A program made the position numbers and the translations under genes. 64,000 bases of DNA from Roseateles sp. (GTDB lineage Bacteria; Pseudomonadota; Gammaproteobacteria; Burkholderiales; Burkholderiaceae_C), in assembly GCF_019237615.1 (NCBI RefSeq), contig NZ_JAFAGT010000001.1, forward strand, positions 1 through 64,000, in the 5' to 3' direction. This document shows positions 28,675 through 37,668 of this stretch, piece after piece. Every line of letters starts with the position of its first letter. Within the stretch, counting starts at the first letter, position 1. Under the pieces are notes generated by a model. It was not told the origin of the DNA, ran no database searches, and worked only from the letters and a program-made list of their open reading frames with translations.

Positions 28675-30774
28675 ATGGACTTCCCCCGCGAGCCTGCCGA
28701 GATGCCCAAGGCCGTCGACGACCTGGGCGTCTACCGTTCGTTGTTCTCGGCCGCCGCGGACGGGCTGCTGCTGGTGGACGCCGAGGGGCAGATCGTGCTG
28801 GCCAACCCGGCGGCCGAGGCGCTGCTGGGCTACGCGTCCGGTGAACTCGTCGGAACCGCCGTCGACGCGCTGGTGCCCGACAGCATCCGCCCCCGCCACG
28901 CCTCCTACCGCAAGGCCTATGGCCTGGCGCCGCGCCCGCGCCCCATGGGCACGCAGATGGAGCTGGTGGCCAAGCGCCGCGACGGCAGCGAGGTGATGGT
29001 GGAGATCGCGCTGAGCCCGCTGCAAAGCCACGGCCTGCCCTATGTGGTGGCGGCCATCCGCGACATCGGCACCTACCCGCGCGTCAAGCAGGCCCTGCAG
29101 CGCGCACGCCACAGCGAGCACCTGGCCCAGCTGGGGCGCATGGCCGTCGACGAGCGCGACCCGCAGAAGCTGCTGATGTGGGTGCCCGAGCTCGCCGCCC
29201 AGGCGCTGGAGGCCGAGTTCTCCAGCGTGCTGCTGCTGGAGCCCGATCGGCAGCAGCTGCGCGTCGTCAGCCGCTTTGGCGATGTCGCGTCGCCGCCGCT
29301 GGGCTCCCGTCTGCCCAACGACCCCGGCACGGCGGCTGGCCATGTGCTGGCGCATGGCCGGCCCCTGGTCGTGGCTGACCTGGCGAGCGAGGAGCGCTTC
29401 GAGGTGCCTCGGGCCGACCTGGACGCCGGCATGGTCAGTCTGCTGGCCGTGCCGCTGTCCGACCGCGGGCGAGTGACCGGTGTGCTGTGCGTGCGCTCGC
29501 GCGCCGCCGCTCATTTCGGCGACGACGACACCCGCTTCCTGCAGTCGCTGGCCAACCTGCTGGCGACCTGCCTGCAGCGGGCCCAGAGCGAGGAGGCGCT
29601 CAACCACGCGCAGCGGCTGGAGAGCGTGGGCCAGCTGACGGGCGGCATCGCCCACGACTTCAATAACCTGCTGACGGTCATCCAGGGCAACCTGCAGGTG
29701 CTGGAGGAGCTGCCCGCGCTGGCCGGCCACGAGTTCGGCCAGCAGCTCGTCGGCGCCGCGACGCGGGCGGCGCGGCGCGGCGCGGAGCTGACCGGCAAGC
29801 TGCTGGCTTTCTCGCGGCGCCAGGTGTTGCAGCCGACCGCGGTGGACGTGGGCGTGCTGCTGCACTCGCTGGCCGACATGCTGCGTCGCACGCTGGACCA
29901 GCGCATTGCGATCTGCGTGGAGCTGGCGGCCGATGCGCCCGACGCGCTGGCCGTGCTGGCCGTGCTGGCCGACCCGGGCCAGTTGGAGGCGGCACTGCTC
30001 AACATCGCCATCAATGCGCGCGACGCCATGCCCGAAGGCGGCACGCTGCGCTTCATCGCCGGGCCGGCCGGCCCGCTGCCTGCCCAGGTCAGGCGCGAAG
30101 TCGACGACCCCAGCGCGCAGGACGAGCGCTTCCTGTGCATTGCCATCGCCGACACCGGCTCCGGCATGCCCGAGGAGGTCCGGGAGCGCGCGTTCGAGCC
30201 CTTCTTCACGACCAAGCAGGCCGGGCGCGGCACGGGCCTGGGGCTGAGCACCGTCTACGGCTTCGCCAAGCAGTCGCGCGGGGCGGTGGCCATCGAGTCG
30301 GAACCGGGCGCCGGCACGACGATCTCCCTGTACTTGCCGCGGCCCTGGCAGCCGCAGCCGGACCGCGACGAGCCGGCGGGGGAGGGCGGTGCGCTGTTGC
30401 CGGGCCTGAAGGTGCTGATGGTGGAGGACGACGCCGAGGTGCGGGCGGTGGCGCGGCAGTTCCTGGACACGCTGGGCTGCGAGGTCACGGCCTGCGCCAG
30501 CGGCGAGCAGGCCGTGCTGCTGCTGACGGAGGACGCCGGGTTCGACCTGTTGCTGACCGACATCGCGCTGGGCGCGGGCATGCGTGGCACCGAGCTGGCC
30601 GGCCTGGCGCAGCAGCGCCTGCCGGGCCTGGCCGTGCTGTTGATGTCGGGCTTCTCGGCCGAGCTGCTGGAGGCCGACCGGAGTGCCCCCGCCGGCTGGG
30701 AGCTGCTGCAAAAGCCCTACTCGCGCGCCGAGCTGGCCCGGGCCATCGCCCGCGCGCTGTCAGGCGGCGGCTGA
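28675..30774 (+). CDS. hybrid sensor histidine kinase (PAS-GAF-HisKA-HATPase-REC)
   Basis: A 699-residue soluble hybrid kinase without membrane segments. Order: PAS (~20-130, [22 protein letters not shown]), GAF-like domain (~150-300), H-box [11 protein letters not shown] near 323-333, ATPase boxes ([38 protein letters not shown]), and a C-terminal receiver (~575-695) with VEDD, LLTDIAL and QKPYS intact. The H-box type is that of PAS-linked hybrid kinases that respond to cytosolic cues. The ATG directly follows the regulator stop with no gap. The 3' end overlaps the convergent GGDEF-EAL gene by 15 bases. Confidence 0.92.
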   Translation: MDFPREPAEMPKAVDDLGVYRSLFSAAADGLLLVDAEGQIVLANPAAEALLGYASGELVGTAVDALVPDSIRPRHASYRKAYGLAPRPRPMGTQMELVAKRRDGSEVMVEIALSPLQSHGLPYVVAAIRDIGTYPRVKQALQRARHSEHLAQLGRMAVDERDPQKLLMWVPELAAQALEAEFSSVLLLEPDRQQLRVVSRFGDVASPPLGSRLPNDPGTAAGHVLAHGRPLVVADLASEERFEVPRADLDAGMVSLLAVPLSDRGRVTGVLCVRSRAAAHFGDDDTRFLQSLANLLATCLQRAQSEEALNHAQRLESVGQLTGGIAHDFNNLLTVIQGNLQVLEELPALAGHEFGQQLVGAATRAARRGAELTGKLLAFSRRQVLQPTAVDVGVLLHSLADMLRRTLDQRIAICVELAADAPDALAVLAVLADPGQLEAALLNIAINARDAMPEGGTLRFIAGPAGPLPAQVRREVDDPSAQDERFLCIAIADTGSGMPEEVRERAFEPFFTTKQAGRGTGLGLSTVYGFAKQSRGAVAIESEPGAGTTISLYLPRPWQPQPDRDEPAGEGGALLPGLKVLMVEDDAEVRAVARQFLDTLGCEVTACASGEQAVLLLTEDAGFDLLLTDIALGAGMRGTELAGLAQQRLPGLAVLLMSGFSAELLEADRSAPAGWELLQKPYSRAELARAIARALSGGG

Positions 30775-33700
30775 GGCCGGCTGCGCCACCAGCAGCGCCT
30801 GCAGTGCTTCGGCGGGTGCCGGGCGGCCGAAGTGGTAGCCCTGCATCTCGTCGCAGCGCTGGCGCAGCAGGTGCTGGTGCTGCGTGGCGGTCTCGACGCC
30901 CTCGGCCACCACGCGCAGGTGCAGGCGATGGGCCAGGCCGATGATGGCGTCCACCAGGGCCGCGCCGTCGGGCTCGTCGCCGATGCGTCGCACGAAGGAC
31001 TGGTCGATCTTCAGCGTGTCGATGGGGAACTGCTGCAGATAGGCCAGGCTGGAGTAGCCGGTGCCGAAATCGTCCAGCGCGATCTTGACGCCCAGGTCGC
31101 GCAGGCGGTGCAGCGCGGCCGTGCCGGCCTGCGGGTTGCTCATCAGCATGCCCTCGGTCAGCTCCAGCTCAAGGTGGTGGGCCGCCACTGCGTGGCGGCG
31201 CAGCGCGTCGGCGACGACGGCATCCAGGTCGCCGGCGGCGAACTGCCGCGCTGCCACGTTGACGGCGATGCGCACGACGGGCTGGCCGGCGTCCATCCAG
31301 GCACGGATCTGCCGGCAGGCCGCGTCGATGACCCAGGCGCCGATGTCCAGGATCAGGCTGCTCTGCTCGGCCAGCGGGATGAACTGGCCCGGCGGGACCA
31401 TGCCGATGCCGCCGCGCTGCCAGCGCAGCAAGGCCTCGGCGCCGACGACCCGGCCGCTGCGGCTGGCCACCTTGGGCTGGTAGTGCAGCCGCAGCTCGTC
31501 GCGCTCGATGGCCCGGCTCAGCGCCGCCTCCACCTCCAGCTTGGCCATGGCCGTGGCATGCATGTCCCCGGCGTAGAAGCACAGGCGGTTGCGCCCCAGC
31601 TCCTTGGCGCGGTGCATGGCCGCATCGGCATTGCGCAGCAACTCCACCCCGCTGGGGCTGCCTGCCTCGGGATAAGGGCAGATGCCGATGCTGGCTGTCA
31701 GGTAGGCGTCCTGGCCACACGACAGCGCCACTGGCTCGGACACCGCGGCCAGCAGCTGCTGCGCCAGGACGCCGACCTCGTCGGCGTCGGCGCCGTTGTC
31801 GAGGATGAGGAGGAACTCGTCGCCGCCGAGCCGGCCCAGCAAATCCTTGTGGTGCAGCCCGGCCCGTAGCCGCTCGGCCACGCAGACGAGCAGTTCGTCG
31901 CCGGCCGGGTGGCCGAGGCTGTCGTTCACGGTCTTGAAGCCGTCCAGCGCGATCACCATCAGCGCCGGCTGCGTCTCGCGGCGGCGCGCGCATGCCAGCA
32001 CCTGCTCGAGCTGGCGCTGCAGTTGCACGCGATTCGGCAGTCGAGTCAGCGGGTCGTGGTGGAGCAGCCAGTCGGCCAGGGCCTCGCTGTCCTTGATGCG
32101 GCTGACGTCGGTGAACACGCCGACGTAATGCGTGACCGGGCCATCCTCGTCGCGCATCGCGCGTACGGTCAGCCACTCGGGAAAGATGTCGCCGTTCTTG
32201 CGCCGGTTCCAGATCTCGCCCTGCCAGCTGCCGGTCTGGTTGATCAGCGTCCACATCCGCTCGTAGAAGGCCTTGTCGTGGCGGCCGGACTGCAGCAGCT
32301 TCATGCCGGTGCCTATGGCCTCCTCTGCCGCGTAGCCCGTGATCTCGGTAAAGGCGCGGTTGACGGACTGGATGCGTCCCTGGGCGTCGGTGACGATGAC
32401 ACCGTCGCGCATGTCCTCGAAGGCGGTGCTCCACTGGCGCATGCGCTGCTGCAGCGCGCGCCGCGCGGTGACGTCGCTGGAAACGCCGTAGACGCCGATG
32501 ACGCGGCCGTCGCCGTCGAGCAGCCGGCCCCGCGTGCAGGCGTCGACGCGCTCGCCCTGCTCCGTGCTGCAGCGCGTCTCGAAGCTGATCGGCGCCGCCG
32601 AACGCAGCACGGCGTCGTCGTCGGCGAGGAAGCGGCGCACCTGCTCGGGCGGGAACAGGTCGCGCGCGTCCGAGCCAAGCAGCTGCTCCGGGCCGCGCCC
32701 CAGCAGGCGGCACATTGCGCCGTTGGCGAGCAGGTAGCGGCCCTGCAAGTCCCTGGCGAAGATGGCGTCGGTCGAGCTGTTGGCGATCACCTCGGCGATC
32801 TTCCAGGCGCGCTCCATCTCCCGCCGGTCGGCCGCCCGGCGGGAGGCCGCCTGCAGTTCGCGGCGGCGCAGCGCGGCATAGACCACGGCTCCGGTGACCA
32901 GCACGGCCAGCACGTTGACGAGGGAGAGCGTCGCCGCGCCGGCCGCCGCGCCCTCGCCGTGCAGCGTGCTGCGCGGCAACTGCACTGCGACGTACCAGCC
33001 GGACTCGGGCAGCGCCATGGCCACGGCCGCCGTCGCCTCGCGGTCGCTGGCGAGACCGGCCAGCACCTGGCCGGCCAGGCCGGGGTTGGCGGCCAGTGAC
33101 GCCAGCGACGCCGGCGTGGGGGCGCCGTTCGGCCGCGCCACCGGCATGTCGGAGGCGCCCAGGCCCAGGGCCAGCAGCCCCTGCGCAGTGGGGCGCAGCA
33201 GCAGCGTCTCGGGGTTGCCGGCGGCCGAGCCCGCCAGCAACTGGGGCAGCAGCGTGCGGCGCGGCGCGGCGCGCAGCACCAGCACGGCGTCGGGCCGGCC
33301 ATCGGGGCCCGGCAGCGGGACGAAGAGGTTGAAGTGCAGGCTGGCCGGGTCGTCCGCGCGGGCCTGGAAGTCGCTGTGGCCGACCTCGCCGCGGCGCAGC
33401 GCGGCGAGGGCGTCCTCGGCCAGCGCCGGCGCGAGGTCTGCGGCGTCGTCGTCCTGGCCCAGCAGCAGCCGAGCCTGTGGGTCGAGCAGCAGCGCGTCGG
33501 TGTAGCGGCCGGCGGCCGGCAGCATCTGCAGCTGCCGGCGCAACTGGTTGGTCGCCTCGGCGTCGGGGTGATGGCGCCAGCGCTGCAGACCGGCGCGTAG
33601 CGTCGGGTCGGCGCCCAGCTGCCTGGCCTCCTGCAGGCTCCGTTCAGTCCAGCGGCCGACGATGCCGGCCCTGAGCTGGGCCTCGCGGCGCAGTTGGCCG

Positions 33701-34125
33701 ACCTGCTGCTCATAGGCTTTCTGGGCCGCGCCCGAGTAGCTGACGAGGCTGGCGATGACGACGGCCGCGCACAGCAGCGCGAACACCCACATCAGGCCGG
33801 CCGATCGGTCCTGACGGGCCGGCTCGCCCATGCCGGGGCCGCGGCGCACGGCCACCAGGTAGACCAGCCCGCTCGTCACCAGCACGAAGGCCATGCCCTT
33901 GCCGCGGCTCAGGGCCGCCAGCGTTCTCGGGTCGGCCGTGATCGACTGCAGCAGCCGGTCGGACAGCAGAATCCACGCCATACCCAGGGCTGCGTAGGCC
34001 AGGGCGAGCGCCAACGGGGCGGTCAGGCGCCGCGGCCGCGGGCCTCCCGCGTTGTCCCAGTCGGGTTCGAGGTCGCTGCACCCGGCTGGATTCAACGTCG
34101 CCTCCCGGGGCGCTGTGCTCGGCAT
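30760..34125 (-). CDS. membrane-bound PAS-PAS-GGDEF-EAL protein (c-di-GMP turnover)
   Basis: A 1121-residue protein. Hydrophobic segments near residues 36-58, 78-96 and 113-133 precede an extracytoplasmic region (~135-390) and a further membrane segment (~396-418). Two PAS domains follow (~440-560 and ~565-685, the second with the PAC-like segment GEIWNRRKNGDIFPEWLTV). GGDEF is intact at 767-771 but the usual RxxD inhibitory site reads HHKD. EAL is intact at 897-899 with DDFGTGYSSL, KIDQSFV and AEGVET, so phosphodiesterase activity is plausible. It starts 10 bases after the FNR-like regulator on the same strand, so the two probably share a message. Confidence 0.92.
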   Translation of the reverse strand: MPSTAPREATLNPAGCSDLEPDWDNAGGPRPRRLTAPLALALAYAALGMAWILLSDRLLQSITADPRTLAALSRGKGMAFVLVTSGLVYLVAVRRGPGMGEPARQDRSAGLMWVFALLCAAVVIASLVSYSGAAQKAYEQQVGQLRREAQLRAGIVGRWTERSLQEARQLGADPTLRAGLQRWRHHPDAEATNQLRRQLQMLPAAGRYTDALLLDPQARLLLGQDDDAADLAPALAEDALAALRRGEVGHSDFQARADDPASLHFNLFVPLPGPDGRPDAVLVLRAAPRRTLLPQLLAGSAAGNPETLLLRPTAQGLLALGLGASDMPVARPNGAPTPASLASLAANPGLAGQVLAGLASDREATAAVAMALPESGWYVAVQLPRSTLHGEGAAAGAATLSLVNVLAVLVTGAVVYAALRRRELQAASRRAADRREMERAWKIAEVIANSSTDAIFARDLQGRYLLANGAMCRLLGRGPEQLLGSDARDLFPPEQVRRFLADDDAVLRSAAPISFETRCSTEQGERVDACTRGRLLDGDGRVIGVYGVSSDVTARRALQQRMRQWSTAFEDMRDGVIVTDAQGRIQSVNRAFTEITGYAAEEAIGTGMKLLQSGRHDKAFYERMWTLINQTGSWQGEIWNRRKNGDIFPEWLTVRAMRDEDGPVTHYVGVFTDVSRIKDSEALADWLLHHDPLTRLPNRVQLQRQLEQVLACARRRETQPALMVIALDGFKTVNDSLGHPAGDELLVCVAERLRAGLHHKDLLGRLGGDEFLLILDNGADADEVGVLAQQLLAAVSEPVALSCGQDAYLTASIGICPYPEAGSPSGVELLRNADAAMHRAKELGRNRLCFYAGDMHATAMAKLEVEAALSRAIERDELRLHYQPKVASRSGRVVGAEALLRWQRGGIGMVPPGQFIPLAEQSSLILDIGAWVIDAACRQIRAWMDAGQPVVRIAVNVAARQFAAGDLDAVVADALRRHAVAAHHLELELTEGMLMSNPQAGTAALHRLRDLGVKIALDDFGTGYSSLAYLQQFPIDTLKIDQSFVRRIGDEPDGAALVDAIIGLAHRLHLRVVAEGVETATQHQHLLRQRCDEMQGYHFGRPAPAEALQALLVAQPASAAA

Positions 34126-34135
34126 CGCACCGCCC

Positions 34136-34918
34136 TCAGTGCAGTCCGGCCCGGGCGTCGCGGTCCTCCACGTAGGCGGCGAGCGCCGGGAAGTCGGGAA
34201 TGCAGATGTCGCGGCGGCTCTTCTCGTTGAAGGCGATCAGCTCCGCCCGCGCGAGCCGCGACAGCACGCGGCTCACCGTTTCCAGCGTCAGGCCCAGGTA
34301 GTTGCCGATCTCGGCCCGGGTCAGGCGCAAGCTGAACTGGTCAGCCCTGAGTCCGCGCACGGCCAGCGCTCCTGCCCAGTAATGGAGGAAGGTCGCGACC
34401 CGCGCGTCGGCCGGCAGCGTGCAGATGGCCATCAGCGAATCGCGGTCGCGCATCATCTCGCGGCTCATGGCCTCGTGGACGACGACCATCAGCGCCGGGT
34501 GCTCGGCGCATGCCTGAAGCAGCGCGTCGTAGCGCAGCGTCCAGACCTCGGCGGTGTCCAGCGCGATGGCGTCGCAGCCATAGCTGCCCTGCGAGATGGC
34601 ACTGAAGCCCAGCCAGTCGCCACGGAACCTCAGGCCCACGACCTGCTCGCGGCCATCGCAGGACATGCTGATCAGCTTGAAGAAGCCCGAGTTCAGGATG
34701 TGCAACTGGTTGAATCGCTCGCCGGCCCGGTAGATCATCTCGCCCGCGTGCACGATGCGGCGCTTGGGCGCCAGCACGGTGTCGATCAGCTTGAGCGTGT
34801 CGGCGATGCGCCGGCCCTCGTCGGCGCAGGCATCGCCCCGGCTGTCGATGGCGACCGGGCGGGCGAGGGCGCCGCGGGTGATGTGCGGTGCGACGAGCTG
34901 CGAGGTCGGGGCTTGCAT
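34136..34918 (-). CDS. Crp/Fnr-family regulator with FNR-type DNA-binding helix but no Fe-S cysteine cluster
   Basis: A 260-residue regulator: N-terminal extension (~1-40), cyclic-nucleotide-binding-type barrel (~45-160), dimer helix, and a helix-turn-helix LTRAEIGNYLGLTLETVSRVL that is nearly FNR's, including the E..SR contacts for TTGAT half sites. The N terminus has a single cysteine (GDACADEG) instead of the three clustered cysteines of FNR, so it should not bind the oxygen-sensing cluster. AGGAG upstream supports ATG 34918. First gene of a probable operon with the GGDEF-EAL gene; divergent from a gene with a near-perfect FNR box. Confidence 0.88.
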   Translation of the reverse strand: MQAPTSQLVAPHITRGALARPVAIDSRGDACADEGRRIADTLKLIDTVLAPKRRIVHAGEMIYRAGERFNQLHILNSGFFKLISMSCDGREQVVGLRFRGDWLGFSAISQGSYGCDAIALDTAEVWTLRYDALLQACAEHPALMVVVHEAMSREMMRDRDSLMAICTLPADARVATFLHYWAGALAVRGLRADQFSLRLTRAEIGNYLGLTLETVSRVLSRLARAELIAFNEKSRRDICIPDFPALAAYVEDRDARAGLH

Positions 34919-35069
34919 GCGTTTCTCCTGGATGGGCGCGTTGGATGCAGGGCATGCTAGGCAGGGCCTGGCAATGCATGAGCAATGCGCGGCATCGCTC
35001 GGTCGCGTTGCGTAACACTGCGTGAACCGACGGTGTCGGATGAGCCACAACAAAGCAGATCCCACCGGG

Positions 35070-35083
35070 TTGACTTTCATCAA
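35070..35083 (+). promoter_or_regulatory. FNR-type box upstream of the half-carbamoyltransferase gene
   Basis: TTGACTTTCATCAA differs from the consensus TTGAT-N4-ATCAA at one base. Its centre (35076.5) is 41.5 bases before 35118, the class II spacing. TACGCT at 35105-35110 serves as a -10 and predicts a start of transcription at 35117-35118, the A of the ATG. Confidence 0.65.
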
Positions 35084-35117
35084 GGCCCACGCATTTCGCT
35101 TCGCTACGCTGCCGGGC

Positions 35118-35612
35118 ATGTGTTTCGCAGACCGCGAGGGTGCCGCCGGCGCCGACCTGTCCAATCCCGTCGAGGCGGCCGCGCTGTTGCGGCAGGCCCG
35201 GGTTCTTGCGCGGGCGGACGCGGCGAGCCCGCAGCTGATGGCGGGAAAGCAACTGGCGCTGCTGTCGCCAGACTGCGGCGACGCGGGTGCGCTCGAGTTC
35301 ATCCAGGCGGCGCAGGCGCTGGGCGCCCATGTGTCCTTCGTGCGGGCCGGCCTGGACGAGGCGAGCAGCGCGCGGCAGGTCGACGCCACGGCGCGCGTGC
35401 TGGGCCGGCTCTACGACGCGGTGGAATGCCAGCACCTGCCGGCCGAGCTGGTGCGGCGCATCGCCCGCGGCGCCGGCATCCCCGTCTTCGCCGGCCTGGC
35501 CACGCCGGGGCATCCGACGGCCACGCTCGTGGAGGCGCTGGAGGTCGACGCGACGCGGCAGGTCAAGCGCCGCAGCATCCTGCAGGCGGCGCTGCTCGTC
35601 AGCCTGGGTTGA
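35118..35612 (+). CDS. carbamoyltransferase N-domain-like protein (half length, catalytic motif lost)
   Basis: A 164-residue protein resembling only the carbamoyl-phosphate domain of ornithine/aspartate carbamoyltransferases. Similar parts are GKQLALLSPDCGDAGALEF, QAAQALGAHVSFVRAGLDE, the helix DATARVLGRLYDAVE, and AGIPVFAGLATPGHPTATL (compare HPTQ). The STRTR carbamoyl-phosphate loop is replaced by DCGDAGA and the ornithine-binding domain is absent, so normal catalysis is not expected. ATG 35118 coincides with the transcription start predicted from the FNR box, suggesting a leaderless message; the open frame extends upstream to 35022 but that part contains the promoter. Confidence 0.7.
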   Translation: MCFADREGAAGADLSNPVEAAALLRQARVLARADAASPQLMAGKQLALLSPDCGDAGALEFIQAAQALGAHVSFVRAGLDEASSARQVDATARVLGRLYDAVECQHLPAELVRRIARGAGIPVFAGLATPGHPTATLVEALEVDATRQVKRRSILQAALLVSLG

Positions 35613-35616
35613 TCGC

Positions 35617-36387
35617 TCAGGGTGGCGTGGCGGGCCGGTCCACGCCCCAGAGGCGGTAGAGGTCGGCGGCCGGCGGCGTGCGCAGCCAATGCTCGAAGGC
35701 CTGGTCGTAGCGCTGCGACAGGGTCTCGCCTGCGGCACTGCGCGCGAAGGCCATGTGGCCGTGCAGGACGTCCAGCGGCGGCGAGCAGCGCGCCACGGCG
35801 CCTTCCAGCCGCAGGCGTTGCAGCACTGGCCGGCAGTTGCGGTCATTGGCCGCGAACAGCTCGACGCGCCGCTTCATCAGCATCTGCAGGCCGGCGTCGA
35901 CGTTGTGCACCCAGGTCAGCTGGCTCATGACGGTCTTCATGCGCTCGAAACGGCTGCCATAGGCCCACCCGCGCATGGCGGCCACGGGTGTCCGGGCCAG
36001 GTCGGCAAACTCGCCCTTCCAGCGTGCCTCCTCGCCGCGGCGGGCGTACCAGACCATGGCGTCCGAATAGAAGGCCCGCACGCTGAACAGCATGCGGGCC
36101 TCGCGCTCCGGCGTGCGGTAGGGGCCGATGAGGATGTCGGCATCGCCTTGCTCCAGCATCAGCTGGGCGCGTGACCAGGGCAGCCATTCGCAGCGGACGC
36201 TGTCACCAAAGAGCTGGCCCAGCAAGTCCACCGCCAGCCCCCGCGGTGCCTGGCCCTCGGCACCCTCGAAGATGCGCGCGAACTGCGAGCCAACGGCGCG
36301 CAACGGCACGGCGCGGGCCGGCGAGGCCAGCCCCGGGCAGGCCATCCAGCCCAGCCCCGCCTGGCACCAGCGGCGTCGCGTCGTCAT
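35617..36387 (-). CDS. periplasmic solute-binding protein, family 3-like
   Basis: A 256-residue protein with an N-terminal export signal starting MTTRRRWCQAGLGWMACPG, containing consecutive arginines but a short hydrophobic core (Sec or Tat cannot be decided). The body resembles bacterial extracellular solute-binding proteins of family 3: GLAVDLLGQLFGD, EWLPWSRAQLMLEQGDADILIGPYRTPEREARMLF and FAANDRNCRPVLQRL. No permease or ATPase is adjacent, so it may be a sensor-type or orphan binding protein. GGAGG seven bases before the ATG supports the start. Confidence 0.75.
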   Translation of the reverse strand: MTTRRRWCQAGLGWMACPGLASPARAVPLRAVGSQFARIFEGAEGQAPRGLAVDLLGQLFGDSVRCEWLPWSRAQLMLEQGDADILIGPYRTPEREARMLFSVRAFYSDAMVWYARRGEEARWKGEFADLARTPVAAMRGWAYGSRFERMKTVMSQLTWVHNVDAGLQMLMKRRVELFAANDRNCRPVLQRLRLEGAVARCSPPLDVLHGHMAFARSAAGETLSQRYDQAFEHWLRTPPAADLYRLWGVDRPATPP

Positions 36388-36445
36388 GTCCAGCCTCCGT
36401 GTCGCGGACAGATGCCGTCGATGATGCGTGCGCGGCGCACCGCGA

Positions 36446-37000
36446 TCAAGGAATGTCGATCTCGTGCAGCGCGTAGCCGCGGCCGCCACGCCGGTCCTCG
36501 AAGAAGCAGCGCAGCGTCTCGCGCGTCGTCTTGAATGCGATGTCGTCCCAGGGGATATCGTCCTCGGCGAAGAGCCTGGCCTCGAGCGACTCCGGCCCCG
36601 GGTTGAAGTCCGGCGAGCGCAGCCGGGCGCGATAGAAGAGGTGGATCTGGCCCACGCGCACGACGTTCAGCACCGTGTACAGCGGCCCCATCTCGATGTC
36701 GGCGCCGGCCTCTTCCCGCGTCTCGCGCAGTGCACCCTCGGCCAGCGTCTCGCCCAGTTCCATGAAGCCCGCCGGCAGCGTCCACAGGCCGTGGCGCGGC
36801 TCGATGGCGCGGCGGCACAGCAGCACGCGGCCGTCCGCCTCCCACACCGGCAGCGTGCCAACCACGTTCAGAGGGTTCTGGTAGTGGACGCTTGCGCAGG
36901 CCGGGCAGACGGCGCGCTCGCGGTTGTCGTCCGCCGGGATGCGGTAGTCCACGGCGGTGCCGCAGTTGGGGCAGTACTTGAGGCGGACGGGGAAGGGCAT
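36446..37000 (-). CDS. Nudix hydrolase with N-terminal zinc ribbon
   Basis: A 184-residue protein. A zinc ribbon (YCPNCG near residue 10 and VCPACA near 33) precedes a Nudix domain with the complete box [24 protein letters not shown]. The arrangement resembles NADH pyrophosphatase-type and ADP-ribose-type Nudix enzymes, but the NudC SQPWPFPxS motif is absent, so a nucleoside diphosphate-linked substrate is all that can be said. It is divergent from maiA with 32 bases between starts. Confidence 0.9.
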   Translation of the reverse strand: MPFPVRLKYCPNCGTAVDYRIPADDNRERAVCPACASVHYQNPLNVVGTLPVWEADGRVLLCRRAIEPRHGLWTLPAGFMELGETLAEGALRETREEAGADIEMGPLYTVLNVVRVGQIHLFYRARLRSPDFNPGPESLEARLFAEDDIPWDDIAFKTTRETLRCFFEDRRGGRGYALHEIDIP

Positions 37001-37032
37001 GGGGCCAGTTTAGAGGCGCAGAATTGCAGGCC

Positions 37033-37668
37033 ATGAAGCTCTACAACTACTTCCGCTCTTCGGCCTCCTGGCGGGTGCGCATCGGCCTCGCGCTCAAGGG
37101 CCTGGACTACGACTACGCGTCCATCCACCTGCAGAAGAACGAGCAGTTCGCCGAGCCCTTCGCCAACCAGCAGGTGTCGCACCTCGTGCCGGCGCTGGTG
37201 CTGGACGACGGCCGCTGGCTGAGCCAGTCCATGGCCATTCTCGAGTACCTGGACGAGACACACCCCGAGCCGCCGCTGCTGCCGCGCGACGCGGTCGCGC
37301 GGGCGCAGGTGCGGGCGCTGGCCCAGGACATCGGCTGCGACATCCACCCCGTCAACAACCTGCGCGTGCTGCGCTACCTGAAGAACGACCTCGGCCAGGA
37401 GCAGGAGACGGTGGACCGCTGGTACCGCCACTGGGTGGCGACAGGCCTGGCCGTCGTCGAGCAGCGGCTGGCACGTACGGCCGGGCAGTTCAGCTTCGGC
37501 GACGCGCCGGGCCTGGCGGACTGCGTGCTGGTGCCCCAGGTCTATAACGCCCAGCGCTTCGAATGCCCGCTGGAGGCCTACCCGACGGTGATGCGCGTCA
37601 ACGCCGCCTGCCTGGCCCTGCCGGCGTTCGCGAACACCCATCCCAGCGCCTGTCCCGATGCCACCTGA
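37033..37668 (+). CDS. maiA: maleylacetoacetate isomerase
   Basis: A 211-residue zeta-class glutathione transferase. The motif SSASWRVRIGL near residues 8-18 is the SSCXWRVRIAL signature of the family with the catalytic serines; the Cys between them is replaced by Ala, as occurs in some bacterial members. NLRVLRYLKNDLG and the C-terminal helical domain are typical. It isomerises maleylacetoacetate to fumarylacetoacetate in tyrosine breakdown; no other gene of that pathway is nearby, so a related glutathione-dependent isomerisation is possible. Overlaps pgeF by 11 bases. Confidence 0.88.
   Translation: MKLYNYFRSSASWRVRIGLALKGLDYDYASIHLQKNEQFAEPFANQQVSHLVPALVLDDGRWLSQSMAILEYLDETHPEPPLLPRDAVARAQVRALAQDIGCDIHPVNNLRVLRYLKNDLGQEQETVDRWYRHWVATGLAVVEQRLARTAGQFSFGDAPGLADCVLVPQVYNAQRFECPLEAYPTVMRVNAACLALPAFANTHPSACPDAT

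Noticed and set aside
35022-35117. Upstream start for the half-carbamoyltransferase protein
   Set aside because: That stretch contains the FNR-type box and the -10 element, so it should not be transcribed from that promoter.
35118-35612. Functional ornithine carbamoyltransferase
   Set aside because: The carbamoyl-phosphate loop STRTR and the entire ornithine domain are absent.
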